Shown here in pieces: positions 46,441 to 55,444 of a stretch of DNA of 64,000 bases. The first letter of the stretch is position 1. Each line of letters starts with the position of its first letter. The translations under genes and the position numbers were made by a program. Under the pieces are notes generated by a model that worked only from the letters and a program-made list of their open reading frames with translations, was not told the DNA's origin and ran no database searches. The DNA comes from Galbibacter kalidii (GTDB taxonomy: Bacteria; Bacteroidota; Bacteroidia; Flavobacteriales; Flavobacteriaceae). The stretch is taken from NCBI RefSeq assembly GCF_026241135.1, contig NZ_JAPFGA010000008.1, positions 111,941 through 175,940 of the forward strand, written 5' to 3'.

Positions 46441-49018
46441 AACATCTTTGTTCTGGCTGGTTATGGTATTGCTTTTGCCCTTTTGGCTGGGTGCACAGTC
46501 TTTGGAAGAAAGCATATACCGCAGTCTTGATTCCTTTGTGGCTAACCCAACTGAGGCTTTATTAGGTAAGCTACACAAAAGAGAACAAAAATTCAGCGAA
46601 AAGGCTATTTCGGAAGAGGAGCAACTGGCCCTGGTTGTATTGCAGTGCAATATGGGGTATTATTACAAGGAATATAACAAAGCTAAAAATGCAATTAATA
46701 CTTACGAAAATGCATGGAACAGGTATAAGGAAAATAAGCTGTCGGGGTATGATATCATTGAATACTGCCTGAAACCTTTAGGCAATCTTTATACAAAAAC
46801 AGGAAACTATACCAATGCCGAAAATACCATAAAACAATACATCTACCTGGCCGAAAAAGAGGGGGACAGGACTCAGGAAATTGGTGGGATTATTAATCTT
46901 TCTGTGGTTTATCACAATACCGGAAATCACCGGATGGCCATTTCATTGTTAAAGAAAGGATTGGGCTATCCATCGCTTTCCAAGGGGCAAAAACAGCAAT
47001 TGCAGAACAATCTTACCACTAACCTTATCGCATTGAAAGAATATGAAAAAGCCCAATTACTTTTAAAACAACAAACACAACCTGAAAGCAATATTGGTTT
47101 TACAGCCCTTATGAATGCTTCGCAAATAGCATTAAGACAAGGTGACTACACCAAATCCCTGAAATTATTAAATGAAGCTGAAAAACAGATTCGGTTTGAG
47201 GATAAACCGACAGCCCGGGACCTGGCAAAACTATATGTGGCACAAGCACAGGTTTTAGTACTTCAAGAGAAAGTAACCGAAGCCCGTCAGTATTTACAAA
47301 AGGCATTGTTGACCCTGATCCCCAATTTAAAAAACACACAAGAGCTCAGGTCACTTCTCTATGCAGAGAATACGTTTATAGATTTGTTTGATCTTTATGC
47401 CCACACAGAGAACAAAACAAAACAGGCATTACACTGGTATGATCTCAGCTTTTATGTTTCCAGGCTGCTTCAGGATCAGTTAACCTCCCAAAAAGCCAAA
47501 ATACTCCATCAAGCTACCGACAGGGAACGAAGTGAAAAATGCATTGATCTGCTCTATAAGGCTTACCTTCAAAATAAAAACCGGGAGCTTATACACACTG
47601 CATTTCAATATGCTGAAGAAAGTAAAGTCCGTGTTCTTAAAGAAACTGTTTCCCGAAAAGATTTGTTGCAACAGTTCCCAAACGATACCCTTTTACAAAA
47701 AGAACAACACTTACAGCAACAACAGGAAGAATTGATTAATAATCTTATACGCGCTCAACTTAACAAGCTCACCAACAAAGCATATATAAACGAACTCACC
47801 TTACAACTTGATAATGTTAGTTATACATTAAAAACGTACAAAACCATTCTCGACAAACGATACAAAAGGAACCATCATATAAATGTCTCTGTTAACGATC
47901 TTCAGCAAAAATTAAAAAGGGACAATGCGGCCATGTTGCATTATTTCTATGGAAAAAACACATTGTACCAATTCTACATCTACGAAAGCAAAACCAATAT
48001 CAGTAGTATTGCTATAGACAGTTTAACGGATCACCGTATCAGGAAGTTCATTCATTATTTTGACAGTGCTTCCGCTATAAACAATGACTTATCCGGTTTC
48101 CGCAAAAATGCATATGAATTGTATCGTCTATTAGGACTTGAAAAGCTTTCCACCTACAAAAACAATCTTATAATTCCGGACGGTTTGCTCAATTTTATTC
48201 CGTTCGAAGCACTCCTTAGCTCTCCTACAAAAGCTTTTAATTTTGAAGCGATGCCTTTTTTAATAAAAGACCATGTTGTAGCTTATAATACCAGCACAAA
48301 ATTTTATATGGATGAAATGAAACCTTCTGAAAATGATGCCGTTTTAGGGGTATTCCCTGTTTTTAAGAATAGTTCGAGATCCCTGCCGTATTCACTTGAA
48401 GAAGCTGACTTTCTGAAAGATAAAGACAGCTCCTTATTATTACTTCATGAAAAGGCCAACAAGGCTTTATTTATGGAAAAAGCGCCGGATTTTGGCATTC
48501 TTCATCTTTCAACCCATGCCGGCAGTGGAGATTTTGTGATGCCTTCCCATATCCAATTTTACGATGATGTCATGCTTGTCCAGGAATTATATACACTCGA
48601 TCTTCATCCCCAACTGGTTGTTTTAAGTTCCTGCGAAACAGGTATCGGGAAATTATACAAAGGAGAAGGGGCCATGAGTCTTGCAAGGGGCTTTCAGTAT
48701 GCAGGGGCAAACCGCTTATTATTTTCATTGTGGCAAATTAACGATCAGTCTACTTCATCTATAATGCATTTATTCTATGATGAATATTTTTCAACTACAT
48801 CAGCTGTAATTGCCAATAACGTTTCTAAAAAAGCATACCTCTCTGATAAAAGTATTCCCAATCACAAAAAATCGCCTTACTATTGGGGAGCATTTGTATA
48901 TTATGGATCCTTTACCAAAAAAGTAGCTCCTCCTGTTTATTATTATATAACCGGCATTATTATAATGCTTTTGCTTATAGTGCTTTTAGCAAAAAAAGGA
49001 ATATCCTTAAGATCATAG
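46421..49018 (+). CDS. Exported TPR-CHAT protease-like protein
   Basis: About 865 residues from the ATG at 46421, giving the signal peptide MRDGNFKTSLFWLVMVLLL...GAQ. A TPR region (about 60-330, for example GNLYTKTGNYTNAENTIKQY) is followed by a CHAT domain with the catalytic pair His699 (ILHLSTHAGSGD) and Cys738 (VVLSSCETGIG), then GAMSLARGFQYAGANRLLFS. A hydrophobic helix closes the protein (YYITGIIIMLLLIVLLAKKG). It is therefore a caspase-like peptidase exposed to the periplasm and anchored at the C-terminus. Genes of this kind often pair with sigma/anti-sigma genes in Bacteroidota; substrate unknown. Confidence 0.85.
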   Translation: MRDGNFKTSLFWLVMVLLLPFWLGAQSLEESIYRSLDSFVANPTEALLGKLHKREQKFSEKAISEEEQLALVVLQCNMGYYYKEYNKAKNAINTYENAWNRYKENKLSGYDIIEYCLKPLGNLYTKTGNYTNAENTIKQYIYLAEKEGDRTQEIGGIINLSVVYHNTGNHRMAISLLKKGLGYPSLSKGQKQQLQNNLTTNLIALKEYEKAQLLLKQQTQPESNIGFTALMNASQIALRQGDYTKSLKLLNEAEKQIRFEDKPTARDLAKLYVAQAQVLVLQEKVTEARQYLQKALLTLIPNLKNTQELRSLLYAENTFIDLFDLYAHTENKTKQALHWYDLSFYVSRLLQDQLTSQKAKILHQATDRERSEKCIDLLYKAYLQNKNRELIHTAFQYAEESKVRVLKETVSRKDLLQQFPNDTLLQKEQHLQQQQEELINNLIRAQLNKLTNKAYINELTLQLDNVSYTLKTYKTILDKRYKRNHHINVSVNDLQQKLKRDNAAMLHYFYGKNTLYQFYIYESKTNISSIAIDSLTDHRIRKFIHYFDSASAINNDLSGFRKNAYELYRLLGLEKLSTYKNNLIIPDGLLNFIPFEALLSSPTKAFNFEAMPFLIKDHVVAYNTSTKFYMDEMKPSENDAVLGVFPVFKNSSRSLPYSLEEADFLKDKDSSLLLLHEKANKALFMEKAPDFGILHLSTHAGSGDFVMPSHIQFYDDVMLVQELYTLDLHPQLVVLSSCETGIGKLYKGEGAMSLARGFQYAGANRLLFSLWQINDQSTSSIMHLFYDEYFSTTSAVIANNVSKKAYLSDKSIPNHKKSPYYWGAFVYYGSFTKKVAPPVYYYITGIIIMLLLIVLLAKKGISLRS

Positions 49019-49153
49019 AAAATAACTACTGACTCACGCTTGGATAGAACGTACAAAGTGGTTCTTCTTCTAATTTGTGGGAAAGAATTGCCTACTTCCT
49101 TAATAGATCAAACTAACTTTGTCCACTTAATAGTTTTAATCAATAGAAAATTC

Positions 49154-49172
49154 CCCGCTCCCGCGGGTTTTT
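49154..49172 (+). terminator. GC-rich intrinsic terminator
   Basis: CCCGC (49154-49158), loop TCCC, GCGGG (49163-49167), then five T (49168-49172). 135 bases after the CHAT gene. Confidence 0.65.
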
Positions 49173-49408
49173 AAAACTTGTGGCGAATTCAGGGTAAGTC
49201 ATAAAACCGCGCTCTCCGAAGAGATCATAAATAAAAACCAATATACTACGCCCCTGAGGCTTTGGGATCCTGACTTCGTACAACAATAACAGCAACAAAG
49301 CCTAAAAAGCTAAGGAATTTTATTGAATATTGATCACTAAAAAAATAGATTATTTATGTTAAAATAGATTTAAAATTAGTATGTTTATCACATGAAACGA
49401 ACATTAAG

Positions 49409-49451
49409 AAATTTAAACATTACTTTACAAAAGGGGATGTTTAAATTTTTT
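49409..49451 (+). terminator. 12-bp inverted repeat followed by T-run
   Basis: AAATTTAAACAT (49409-49420) and ATGTTTAAATTT (49437-49448) are exact inverted copies with a 16-base loop, then T to 49451. It lies 86 bases before a lipoprotein gene. Being A+T-rich it may rather be a protein-binding site. Confidence 0.45.
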
Positions 49452-49536
49452 AATGAGAGAACGGAGTGCAGCGGAGTAGTTACACACGTTCTTAATTTTA
49501 TATTATATAATCAATAAATTACTAAAATTTAAATGT

Positions 49537-50256
49537 GTGAATAAACCAATACTACTACTTACGGTTTTACTGGCAGTATGTTCCTGTAAATCGGTAATGA
49601 TAAACAATAATCCCCAGATCATAAGTGATTCACAACCTCAAATGGGTTCAATAGGTTTTTTGAGCCAAAATATGCTGAATTATACTTTCAACACCCTTGT
49701 TGTGCCTGAAAATGATGAGAGAATCAGGCTGGAAGTACACCAGGAGCAATTCGACAACAAGAAGTTCAATGCCTATTTAAAAACTTCACAGGACAATCCG
49801 TATAACATATCCTATGTCGATTCCCTGCCGGAAAAACCGGGTTTTGTGTCTTTAAAACTTGCTGATAATCTGGATTATATCCGTGGGGTTAAACAAAACG
49901 ATAAGCTGATCGATTTCTTAAAAGAACGCGGAGATGCAGAAGTAGTTACTTCCATTTCCATGGTTGGAAAGAAGGAGTCACTACAGGCTTTGACCCAAGC
50001 GGAAAGTGTTTTTCTGGTGTATGATATGAAGCTTAAAAAGTATTATATGGAAGCCCTAAGACCGGAAGGTAGTCCCAAAAAAATATATTTTAAGGAGATG
50101 TCTGTATTTGCCTACGGACTTTCGGGATTTTGCTGGGGAACCAACCGTAAAGGGGAAGTCGTTTTAAAAACCTTGGCCTATGGGGGTAAATGTTCAAAAG
50201 GCTTAAAAAGAAAGGCTGTTAATGTGGATACGGAAAGGGATTATTTAGGATTTTAA
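49537..50256 (+). CDS. Lipoprotein of unknown function at the head of a pseudopilus module
   Basis: 239 residues; starts at GTG 49537, because the ATG four bases upstream runs into a stop in its own frame. Lipoprotein signal MNKPILLLTVLLAVCSC. Soluble alpha/beta remainder with no motif I recognise. Five bases before the next lipoprotein gene, so the first gene of the operon. Confidence 0.7.
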   Translation: MNKPILLLTVLLAVCSCKSVMINNNPQIISDSQPQMGSIGFLSQNMLNYTFNTLVVPENDERIRLEVHQEQFDNKKFNAYLKTSQDNPYNISYVDSLPEKPGFVSLKLADNLDYIRGVKQNDKLIDFLKERGDAEVVTSISMVGKKESLQALTQAESVFLVYDMKLKKYYMEALRPEGSPKKIYFKEMSVFAYGLSGFCWGTNRKGEVVLKTLAYGGKCSKGLKRKAVNVDTERDYLGF

Positions 50257-50260
50257 ACAT

Positions 50261-51199
50261 ATGAAAAAATTAATACAAATCTATATCGTCAGTTTTACTT
50301 TTCTATTTATATCCTGTGCGGATATCATCGAAGTACAGGACATATCAAATGAAAAGGTGAATTTGATCGCCCCGGCAGAGGGGACAGTCGTAAAGGGAAA
50401 TGTGGTCAATTTTACCTGGGAACCCCTTCCTGATGCAGATAGGTATCTGTTGCAGGTAGCTACTCCGGATTTCTCTTCAGCAACACAGGTATTGGTGGAC
50501 AGCCTTGTCAACGGCACTTCATATAGTAAGGAATTACTTCCCAATATGTATGAGTGGCGTGTCAAAGGGGTTAACAGTGCTTATGAAACCGGTTTTTCTT
50601 CCAATGTGTTCAGTTTGCAGACAAGCGACGGTTTTGAAGGGAATACTATAATACTGGATGCCCCGAAAAATAATGTAGCGACCAATGAAGGAGGTATTAC
50701 TTTTTCATGGGAAACAGTGGAAGGAGCCGTTGAATATCAGGTTCAGGTCATTGATAACAATGATACGGTTGTTAATGACGAACAGACAGCAGAAAACAGC
50801 ATAGAATTGACCCTGCAAGAGGGTGTTTTTACCTGGCAGGTAAGGGCTAAGAATGAAGATGGCATCAATACTTTGTACAATTCGCGGAAAATCACCGTGG
50901 ATCTCACCAAACCCAATACCCCGGCATTAGAAACACCTGCAGATGAGGCTACTGAAGCCTCAGGCACTGAGATAACTTTCACTTGGTCACGGGAGGATAT
51001 TCCGGGAAGTGCCGAAAAAGACAGTATCTATATCTATAATGATGAAACACAATCCGATCTCAATGAAAAAGGGCTTGGTTCAGAGAAAAGTTTTAATACG
51101 ACTTTAGAGGCAGGAAATTACTATTGGAAGGTAAGGTCGTTTGATGCTGCCGGTAACGTTAGTGATGATAGCAATGTTTTCGAATTATCCATTAATTAA
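50261..51199 (+). CDS. Lipoprotein with three Ig/fibronectin-like domains
   Basis: 312 residues, signal ending FLFISC|AD. Three beta-sandwich units each with a Trp core strand: VNFTWEPLPDADRYLLQVAT, ITFSWETVEGAVEYQVQVID and ITFTWSREDIPGSAEKDSIY. Likely a surface-exposed or periplasmic binding module. Part of the same operon as the fibre-like and pseudopilin genes. Confidence 0.8.
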   Translation: MKKLIQIYIVSFTFLFISCADIIEVQDISNEKVNLIAPAEGTVVKGNVVNFTWEPLPDADRYLLQVATPDFSSATQVLVDSLVNGTSYSKELLPNMYEWRVKGVNSAYETGFSSNVFSLQTSDGFEGNTIILDAPKNNVATNEGGITFSWETVEGAVEYQVQVIDNNDTVVNDEQTAENSIELTLQEGVFTWQVRAKNEDGINTLYNSRKITVDLTKPNTPALETPADEATEASGTEITFTWSREDIPGSAEKDSIYIYNDETQSDLNEKGLGSEKSFNTTLEAGNYYWKVRSFDAAGNVSDDSNVFELSIN

Positions 51200-51210
51200 A
51201 ACTTAAATCG

Positions 51211-52038
51211 ATGAATAAAATTCATTTCACATTTTTTTTGTTTTTTATCAGTGCTGTTGCGTTTTCACAAAGTTTTATATTGCCGAGCGATGGTAAATGG
51301 TATTTAATAGCAACCATTGGTGGGAAACATGCTTTTATTGAATATATCTATAATCATACTACAGCCCATAATCCTTCCATTGTTAAAGGGGAAATACAAT
51401 TTATAAACTCTAAAACATATATTATTCAAAAGCAGCAATCAATGGGATATAATTCTTGGAATCAACCTCAATTTGCTGTAATTAATAAAAGTGGAACTTC
51501 GGAACTTTGGATTAAAGCTACAACTGGTGTGAATTCGGGAACCTTTCAAATTATCTATTCAAAATATGCTTCTTTAAACCTAGGAGATACCAGTGATACA
51601 AATTTGAGTGATAATGGTGGACTTCTGAAAATTTATGAAAAGCTACCGGATAATAGTCATGTTTATACTGGGAATATGAATGTTTTAGATGGTAAAGTAG
51701 GCATAGGAACCACAAACCCTGACTCCAAACTCACCGTAAAAGGAAACATTCATGCCCAAGAAGTGAAACTGGATCTAAACGGATCGGTAGCCCCGGATTA
51801 TGTGTTTAAAGAAGGGTATGATATAAAGACATTGGAAGAGGTTGAAGATTATATTCAAAAAAAGGGCCATTTACCTAACATCCCATCGGCAAAGGAAATG
51901 GAAGAAGAAGGTATTGATCTGAAGGCGATGAATTTAAAACTGTTGGAGAAAATAGAGGAACTAACGCTACATATAATAGAGCTAAAAAAGACAGTTGATA
52001 ATCAAGAGAAAAGAATTAAAGGATTAGAAGGGGAATAA
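51211..52038 (+). CDS. Secreted fibre-like protein, paralogue A
   Basis: 275 residues: signal peptide (ending AVAFSQ), a beta-rich head of about 150 residues, the short repeat VGIGTTNPDSKLTVKGNIHA, then the block LNGSVAPDYVFKEGYDIKTL, GHLPNIPSAKEMEEEGI and MNLKLLEKIEELTLHIIELK, which ends in a coiled coil. This C-terminal block is shared by four further genes in the window and looks like the trimeric base of phage tail-fibre proteins; Bacteroidota use it widely in secreted proteins. Confidence 0.8.
   Translation: MNKIHFTFFLFFISAVAFSQSFILPSDGKWYLIATIGGKHAFIEYIYNHTTAHNPSIVKGEIQFINSKTYIIQKQQSMGYNSWNQPQFAVINKSGTSELWIKATTGVNSGTFQIIYSKYASLNLGDTSDTNLSDNGGLLKIYEKLPDNSHVYTGNMNVLDGKVGIGTTNPDSKLTVKGNIHAQEVKLDLNGSVAPDYVFKEGYDIKTLEEVEDYIQKKGHLPNIPSAKEMEEEGIDLKAMNLKLLEKIEELTLHIIELKKTVDNQEKRIKGLEGE
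51700..51950 (+). repeat. Direct repeat, copy 1 (fibre C-terminal block)
   Basis: About 251 bases nearly identical to 52549-52799 (offset 849 bases). Includes the exact stretch that encodes LDLNGSVAPDYVFKEGYD. Confidence 0.8.
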
Positions 52039-52050
52039 TACAAGGCAATT

Positions 52051-52917
52051 ATGAAAAGGTATATTTATTTGTTTTTTATGGGGGTTTGTTTGATAGCGAA
52101 TTCTCAAGATCATTATAGTACAAAGATTTCCTTTAGCACAAATACGGGTTGGTGTAAATTGGCAACTTTTGATTTAGAAGGAAACGGAATTCACAATTCG
52201 GTAATTGTGAATGCTAAAATAAATTATGTAAGGACTAATGAGAGAGGCTACTCTGCAACCGCTCAGTTAATTTTAAGGGAAGGTGCTTCCCAGGTAGGGG
52301 CTTGGAACTATTCGATTACTGGAACAGAAATTGGGGATTATATTAAGTTTAAAAAAATAAATGATACAACATATGAGCTTTTTGGAATGTCAACCAATAG
52401 GTATGGCCATATTTCTGTAGAACTTTCAGTAACCAAAGAAGCTCCGTTAATTGTTGACTTACCAACATCTTTAGTTCATGTAGCAGACCCTGACATATAT
52501 CAAGATGTTCCTGAATACGGTAAAACTTCATTTGTTGAGGGGAATGTCGGTATAGGAACAACAAACCCTGACTCCAAATTAACTGTTAAAGGAAATATCC
52601 ATGCCCAAGAAGTTAAACTGGATCTAAACGGATCGGTAGCCCCGGATTATGTATTTAAGGAAGGTTATGATTTGAAGATATTAGAAGAGGTGGAAGATCA
52701 TATTCAAAAGGAAGGACATTTGCCCAATATCCCATCGGCAAAGAAAATGGAAGAAGAAGGCATTGACCTGAAAGCGATGAATTTAAAACTGTTGGAGAAG
52801 GTTGAAGAGCTTACTTTGTATGCAATTCAACAAGAAAAGCGTGTTGATACTTTGGAAAGCAAAAACAGGGAGTTGACAGATGCCGTCAGCAAACTTATGG
52901 AAACACATGAAAAATAA
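52051..52917 (+). CDS. Secreted fibre-like protein, paralogue B
   Basis: 288 residues with signal peptide and an N-terminal beta-rich head unrelated to that of paralogue A, but nearly the same C-terminal block (VGIGTTNPDSKLTVKGNIHA and on) with a longer coiled-coil tail (RVDTLESKNRELTDAVSKLM). Different heads on a shared base point to module exchange. The stop overlaps the start of the next gene. Confidence 0.8.
   Translation: MKRYIYLFFMGVCLIANSQDHYSTKISFSTNTGWCKLATFDLEGNGIHNSVIVNAKINYVRTNERGYSATAQLILREGASQVGAWNYSITGTEIGDYIKFKKINDTTYELFGMSTNRYGHISVELSVTKEAPLIVDLPTSLVHVADPDIYQDVPEYGKTSFVEGNVGIGTTNPDSKLTVKGNIHAQEVKLDLNGSVAPDYVFKEGYDLKILEEVEDHIQKEGHLPNIPSAKKMEEEGIDLKAMNLKLLEKVEELTLYAIQQEKRVDTLESKNRELTDAVSKLMETHEK
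52549..52799 (+). repeat. Direct repeat, copy 2 (fibre C-terminal block)
   Basis: Second copy of the block in paralogue B. The two copies are the closest of the five fibre-type genes. Confidence 0.8.
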
Positions 52918-53380
52918 GCTGAAGACATATTTTTTATTGTTTGTAGTCCTGGTCATTTGGGGATTGATTGGGTATAATATTTATGCTTCCCTATATGGAA
53001 ACCCAACACCCAAAACAGCTGAAAATGATGTACTGTCTATGACGTATAAGCCCCGGACACCTGAAAAACAAAAATCCTTTTCAATCAATCGGCATGAAAG
53101 GGATCCTTTTTTAGGAACCATGAGTGTGAAACCTAAAAAAAACAGGGTTGCAAAGAAACAGGTAAAACCCAAACCGGAAACACCGGCAGTAAACATCACG
53201 TATTCAGGAATGGTTGGGAACAACGATAAAAAAGAACGCATTTTCTTTCTGTCGATAAACGGCACACAGCATTTGATGAAAATAAATGATGAGATGTCCG
53301 GAGTAAAATTGATCAGCGGGGATGAGGTCAAGATCATCGTACTGGAAAATAAAAAAAGGAGAACCATAGAACGGTCATAA
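52907..53380 (+). CDS. Type II secretion/type IV pilus GspC- or PilP-like protein
   Basis: 157 residues from the ATG at 52907. One membrane helix near the N-terminus (YFLLFVVLVIWGLIGYNIYA), a Lys/Pro-rich linker, then a small beta domain ITYSGMVGNNDKKERIFFLS, LISGDEVKIIVLENKK resembling the HR domain of GspC/PilP. It probably links the inner-membrane platform to an outer-membrane secretin. The call rests on topology and position beside pseudopilin and GspF genes. Confidence 0.6.
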   Translation: MKNKLKTYFLLFVVLVIWGLIGYNIYASLYGNPTPKTAENDVLSMTYKPRTPEKQKSFSINRHERDPFLGTMSVKPKKNRVAKKQVKPKPETPAVNITYSGMVGNNDKKERIFFLSINGTQHLMKINDEMSGVKLISGDEVKIIVLENKKRRTIERS

Positions 53381-53383
53381 CAG

Positions 53384-54655
53384 GTGGGTATACTGAAAAA
53401 AATAAAGGGAGGGGCATTGCAATTTGTACTGTTTATCGGTGTGGTCATTGCCATTTTGCTTCTTACGTTTATTTCCCTGGCACATTCCCACCGCTTTTTT
53501 CAGACAAAAGGAGGGCTTGTTATAGAAAACATCAATGCTGTAAATGATGGGATCAACCACAGTTTACGAAACAATTCCGTGTTTAACGATACCGTTGTCA
53601 TGAATATCTATCCCGAGAACCCTAAAGAAATATCTGTATACCGATCTTATTGGGGGATGTTTGAAAAAGTATCCGTTACATCTGAAGCTTACGGGAACAA
53701 ATACGCCAAAACAGCATTGATAGGAGGGTGGTTCGACAAAAAAGACTGTCCTTCCTTATTCCTTAGGGAGAACAACAGGCCTTTGGTCGTAGTAGGGGCT
53801 GCTGTGATCAAAGGAAAACTACAACTACCCGAAAGAGGTATCAAAGCCGGAAGCATGGGCGGTAAATCTTTTACGGGAGTTATTTCCGGACCCGGTAACA
53901 TATCGAAAAGTTCTTCAAGATTGCCAAAGTTGACGCAAAGTCTTGAGCAAAATATGAATCAACTGATAAAAGGAAACTTTGGGGAAGGTGTGCAAATGGC
54001 AGAAGTAACATATCCACTCCGTATTAAGCATTCTTTTGAAGAAGAAACCCGGGTCGTGTATAGTGATGGCGCAATAGAGCTATCGAATTCATCAGTTATC
54101 GGGAATGTGATCGTGTATTCAGGATATAAAATTGTAGTGGATCGCAGTAGCAACATAAAAGATGCTATCCTCATCGCCCCTGAAATTGAGATCAAAAATA
54201 ATTCTACCGGACATTTTCAGGCACTGGCTTCTGATAAAATCACTGTAGGCAGATCGTGTAAATTGAATTACCCTACTGCTTTGGTCATAACCAATGACAG
54301 AAGGATTGAAAATAAGGAAGATGAATCAGGGGTTTTTATAGCTGATAATACGATTGTAAAAGGCGGTATTGCCTATCTGTTAGATCATTCGGACGATATG
54401 CGACCTTATAGCCCTCAGATACGGATAAGTGAAAACGCACTGGTCTTCGGAGAGGTGTATTGCACAGAAAATCTGGAACTTTTGGGAGAAGTCAGGGGAA
54501 GTGTTTATACATCGAGTTTTATGGTGCAGAAGTTTGGTTCCATCTATCAAAATCACATTTATGGCGGAAAATTGGATATAAGGAATCTCCATGAGCGCTA
54601 TGTAGGATTGTTACTGGATAAAAAGGATAAAAAAGTAATGAAATGGCTTTATTGA
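53384..54655 (+). CDS. Membrane-anchored beta-helix-like protein of the pseudopilus module
   Basis: 423 residues from a GTG at 53384. An N-terminal membrane helix (ALQFVLFIGVVIAILLLTFI) carries an Ala-Leu-Gln start without the typical prepilin cleavage motif. The rest repeats short strands (NSSVIGNVIVYSGYKIVVDR, IKDAILIAPEIEIKNNSTGH, ISENALVFGEVYCTENLELL) as in polymer-forming or bactofilin-like beta-helices. Possibly the large minor pilin (PilX/GspK place). Function unproved. Confidence 0.65.
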   Translation: MGILKKIKGGALQFVLFIGVVIAILLLTFISLAHSHRFFQTKGGLVIENINAVNDGINHSLRNNSVFNDTVVMNIYPENPKEISVYRSYWGMFEKVSVTSEAYGNKYAKTALIGGWFDKKDCPSLFLRENNRPLVVVGAAVIKGKLQLPERGIKAGSMGGKSFTGVISGPGNISKSSSRLPKLTQSLEQNMNQLIKGNFGEGVQMAEVTYPLRIKHSFEEETRVVYSDGAIELSNSSVIGNVIVYSGYKIVVDRSSNIKDAILIAPEIEIKNNSTGHFQALASDKITVGRSCKLNYPTALVITNDRRIENKEDESGVFIADNTIVKGGIAYLLDHSDDMRPYSPQIRISENALVFGEVYCTENLELLGEVRGSVYTSSFMVQKFGSIYQNHIYGGKLDIRNLHERYVGLLLDKKDKKVMKWLY

Positions 54656-54975
54656 AAAAAGTAAAAGCTTCAACCCTGATGGAAACTATGGTAGCGACCG
54701 TGCTTATAGTTGTGGTTTTTATGGTTTCAAGCCTGATACTTAATAACCTGTTCACAAATTTCGCAAACAATAATACCCGGGATGTTCAAACATATATCGA
54801 TCAAACGGAGTATAAGATTGTAAAAAAGGGGATAAAAATGCCTTATTATGAAGAATTCAAGGATTGGGATATTGAGGCTGACAAGCTATTGGTTTCCGGC
54901 GACTCGATTCTTGTGATAAGGGCCGTAAACACAAAATCAGAGAAACAGATTTTAAAACAATCCATTATTGAATAA
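54643..54975 (+). CDS. Pseudopilin 1
   Basis: 110 residues with a type IV prepilin start: VKA|STLMETMVATVLIVVVFM, cleavage before Ser with Glu at +5, followed by a long hydrophobic helix (about 20 residues) and a small C-terminal domain. A minor pseudopilin by size. It overlaps the previous gene by 13 bases and the next by 8. Confidence 0.8.
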   Translation: MALLKKVKASTLMETMVATVLIVVVFMVSSLILNNLFTNFANNNTRDVQTYIDQTEYKIVKKGIKMPYYEEFKDWDIEADKLLVSGDSILVIRAVNTKSEKQILKQSIIE

Positions 54976-55444
54976 AAGAGCGAAAATACCTGCCTTTACC
55001 CTCAACGAGCTTATCGTGGCCATAGTCATTACACTACTTGTAGTGGGGATGGCCTATTCCATACTCTCTTTGGTGCAGTCGCAAATGAAAGGGATTGAAT
55101 ATAACCTAAATCATACCACAGAAACTTACTTGTTGAAACAAGCCATGACAATAGATTTTAACAAGTATAACACTATAGAAGTCAACAGGAAACATACGCA
55201 GATCTCACTAAAGAATGATATGGATTCGGTTTACTATCAGATTGACCCGCCTTATCTTTTAAGGCAGCAAGACACCTTCGGATTGAAGGTTCAGGCAATG
55301 GAATTTTATTTGGATGGCTCTGTAGTGAATGGAGGGGCATTAGATGCCGTTAAGATCGTGATGGATGTAAAGGGAAGCACTCGCGAAATATTTATCCACA
55401 AACAGAATGATGCAACATTATATATGAACCCAAATGGCTTTTGA
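54968..55444 (+). CDS. Pseudopilin 2
   Basis: 158 residues from a TTG start that overlaps the preceding stop. Prepilin motif PA|FTLNELIVAIVITLLVVGMA with Glu at +5 and a hydrophobic helix of about 20 residues. The C-terminal part has the beta pattern of GspH/GspJ-like pseudopilins. Overlaps the GspF gene by 11 bases. Confidence 0.8.
   Translation: MNKRAKIPAFTLNELIVAIVITLLVVGMAYSILSLVQSQMKGIEYNLNHTTETYLLKQAMTIDFNKYNTIEVNRKHTQISLKNDMDSVYYQIDPPYLLRQQDTFGLKVQAMEFYLDGSVVNGGALDAVKIVMDVKGSTREIFIHKQNDATLYMNPNGF

Larger units (their letters stand above)
49019..49536. other. 518-base intergenic region with two terminators and a possible gene remnant
   Basis: No credible gene. It contains two terminator-like hairpins (listed) and, on the minus strand at about 49149-49307, a frame without ATG that reads YEVRIPKPQGRSILVFIYDL and on, faintly like the C-terminal part of HigB/Gp49-type toxins. 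The segment 49190-49290 is richer in G+C than its surroundings. May be the remains of an insertion. Confidence 0.5.
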
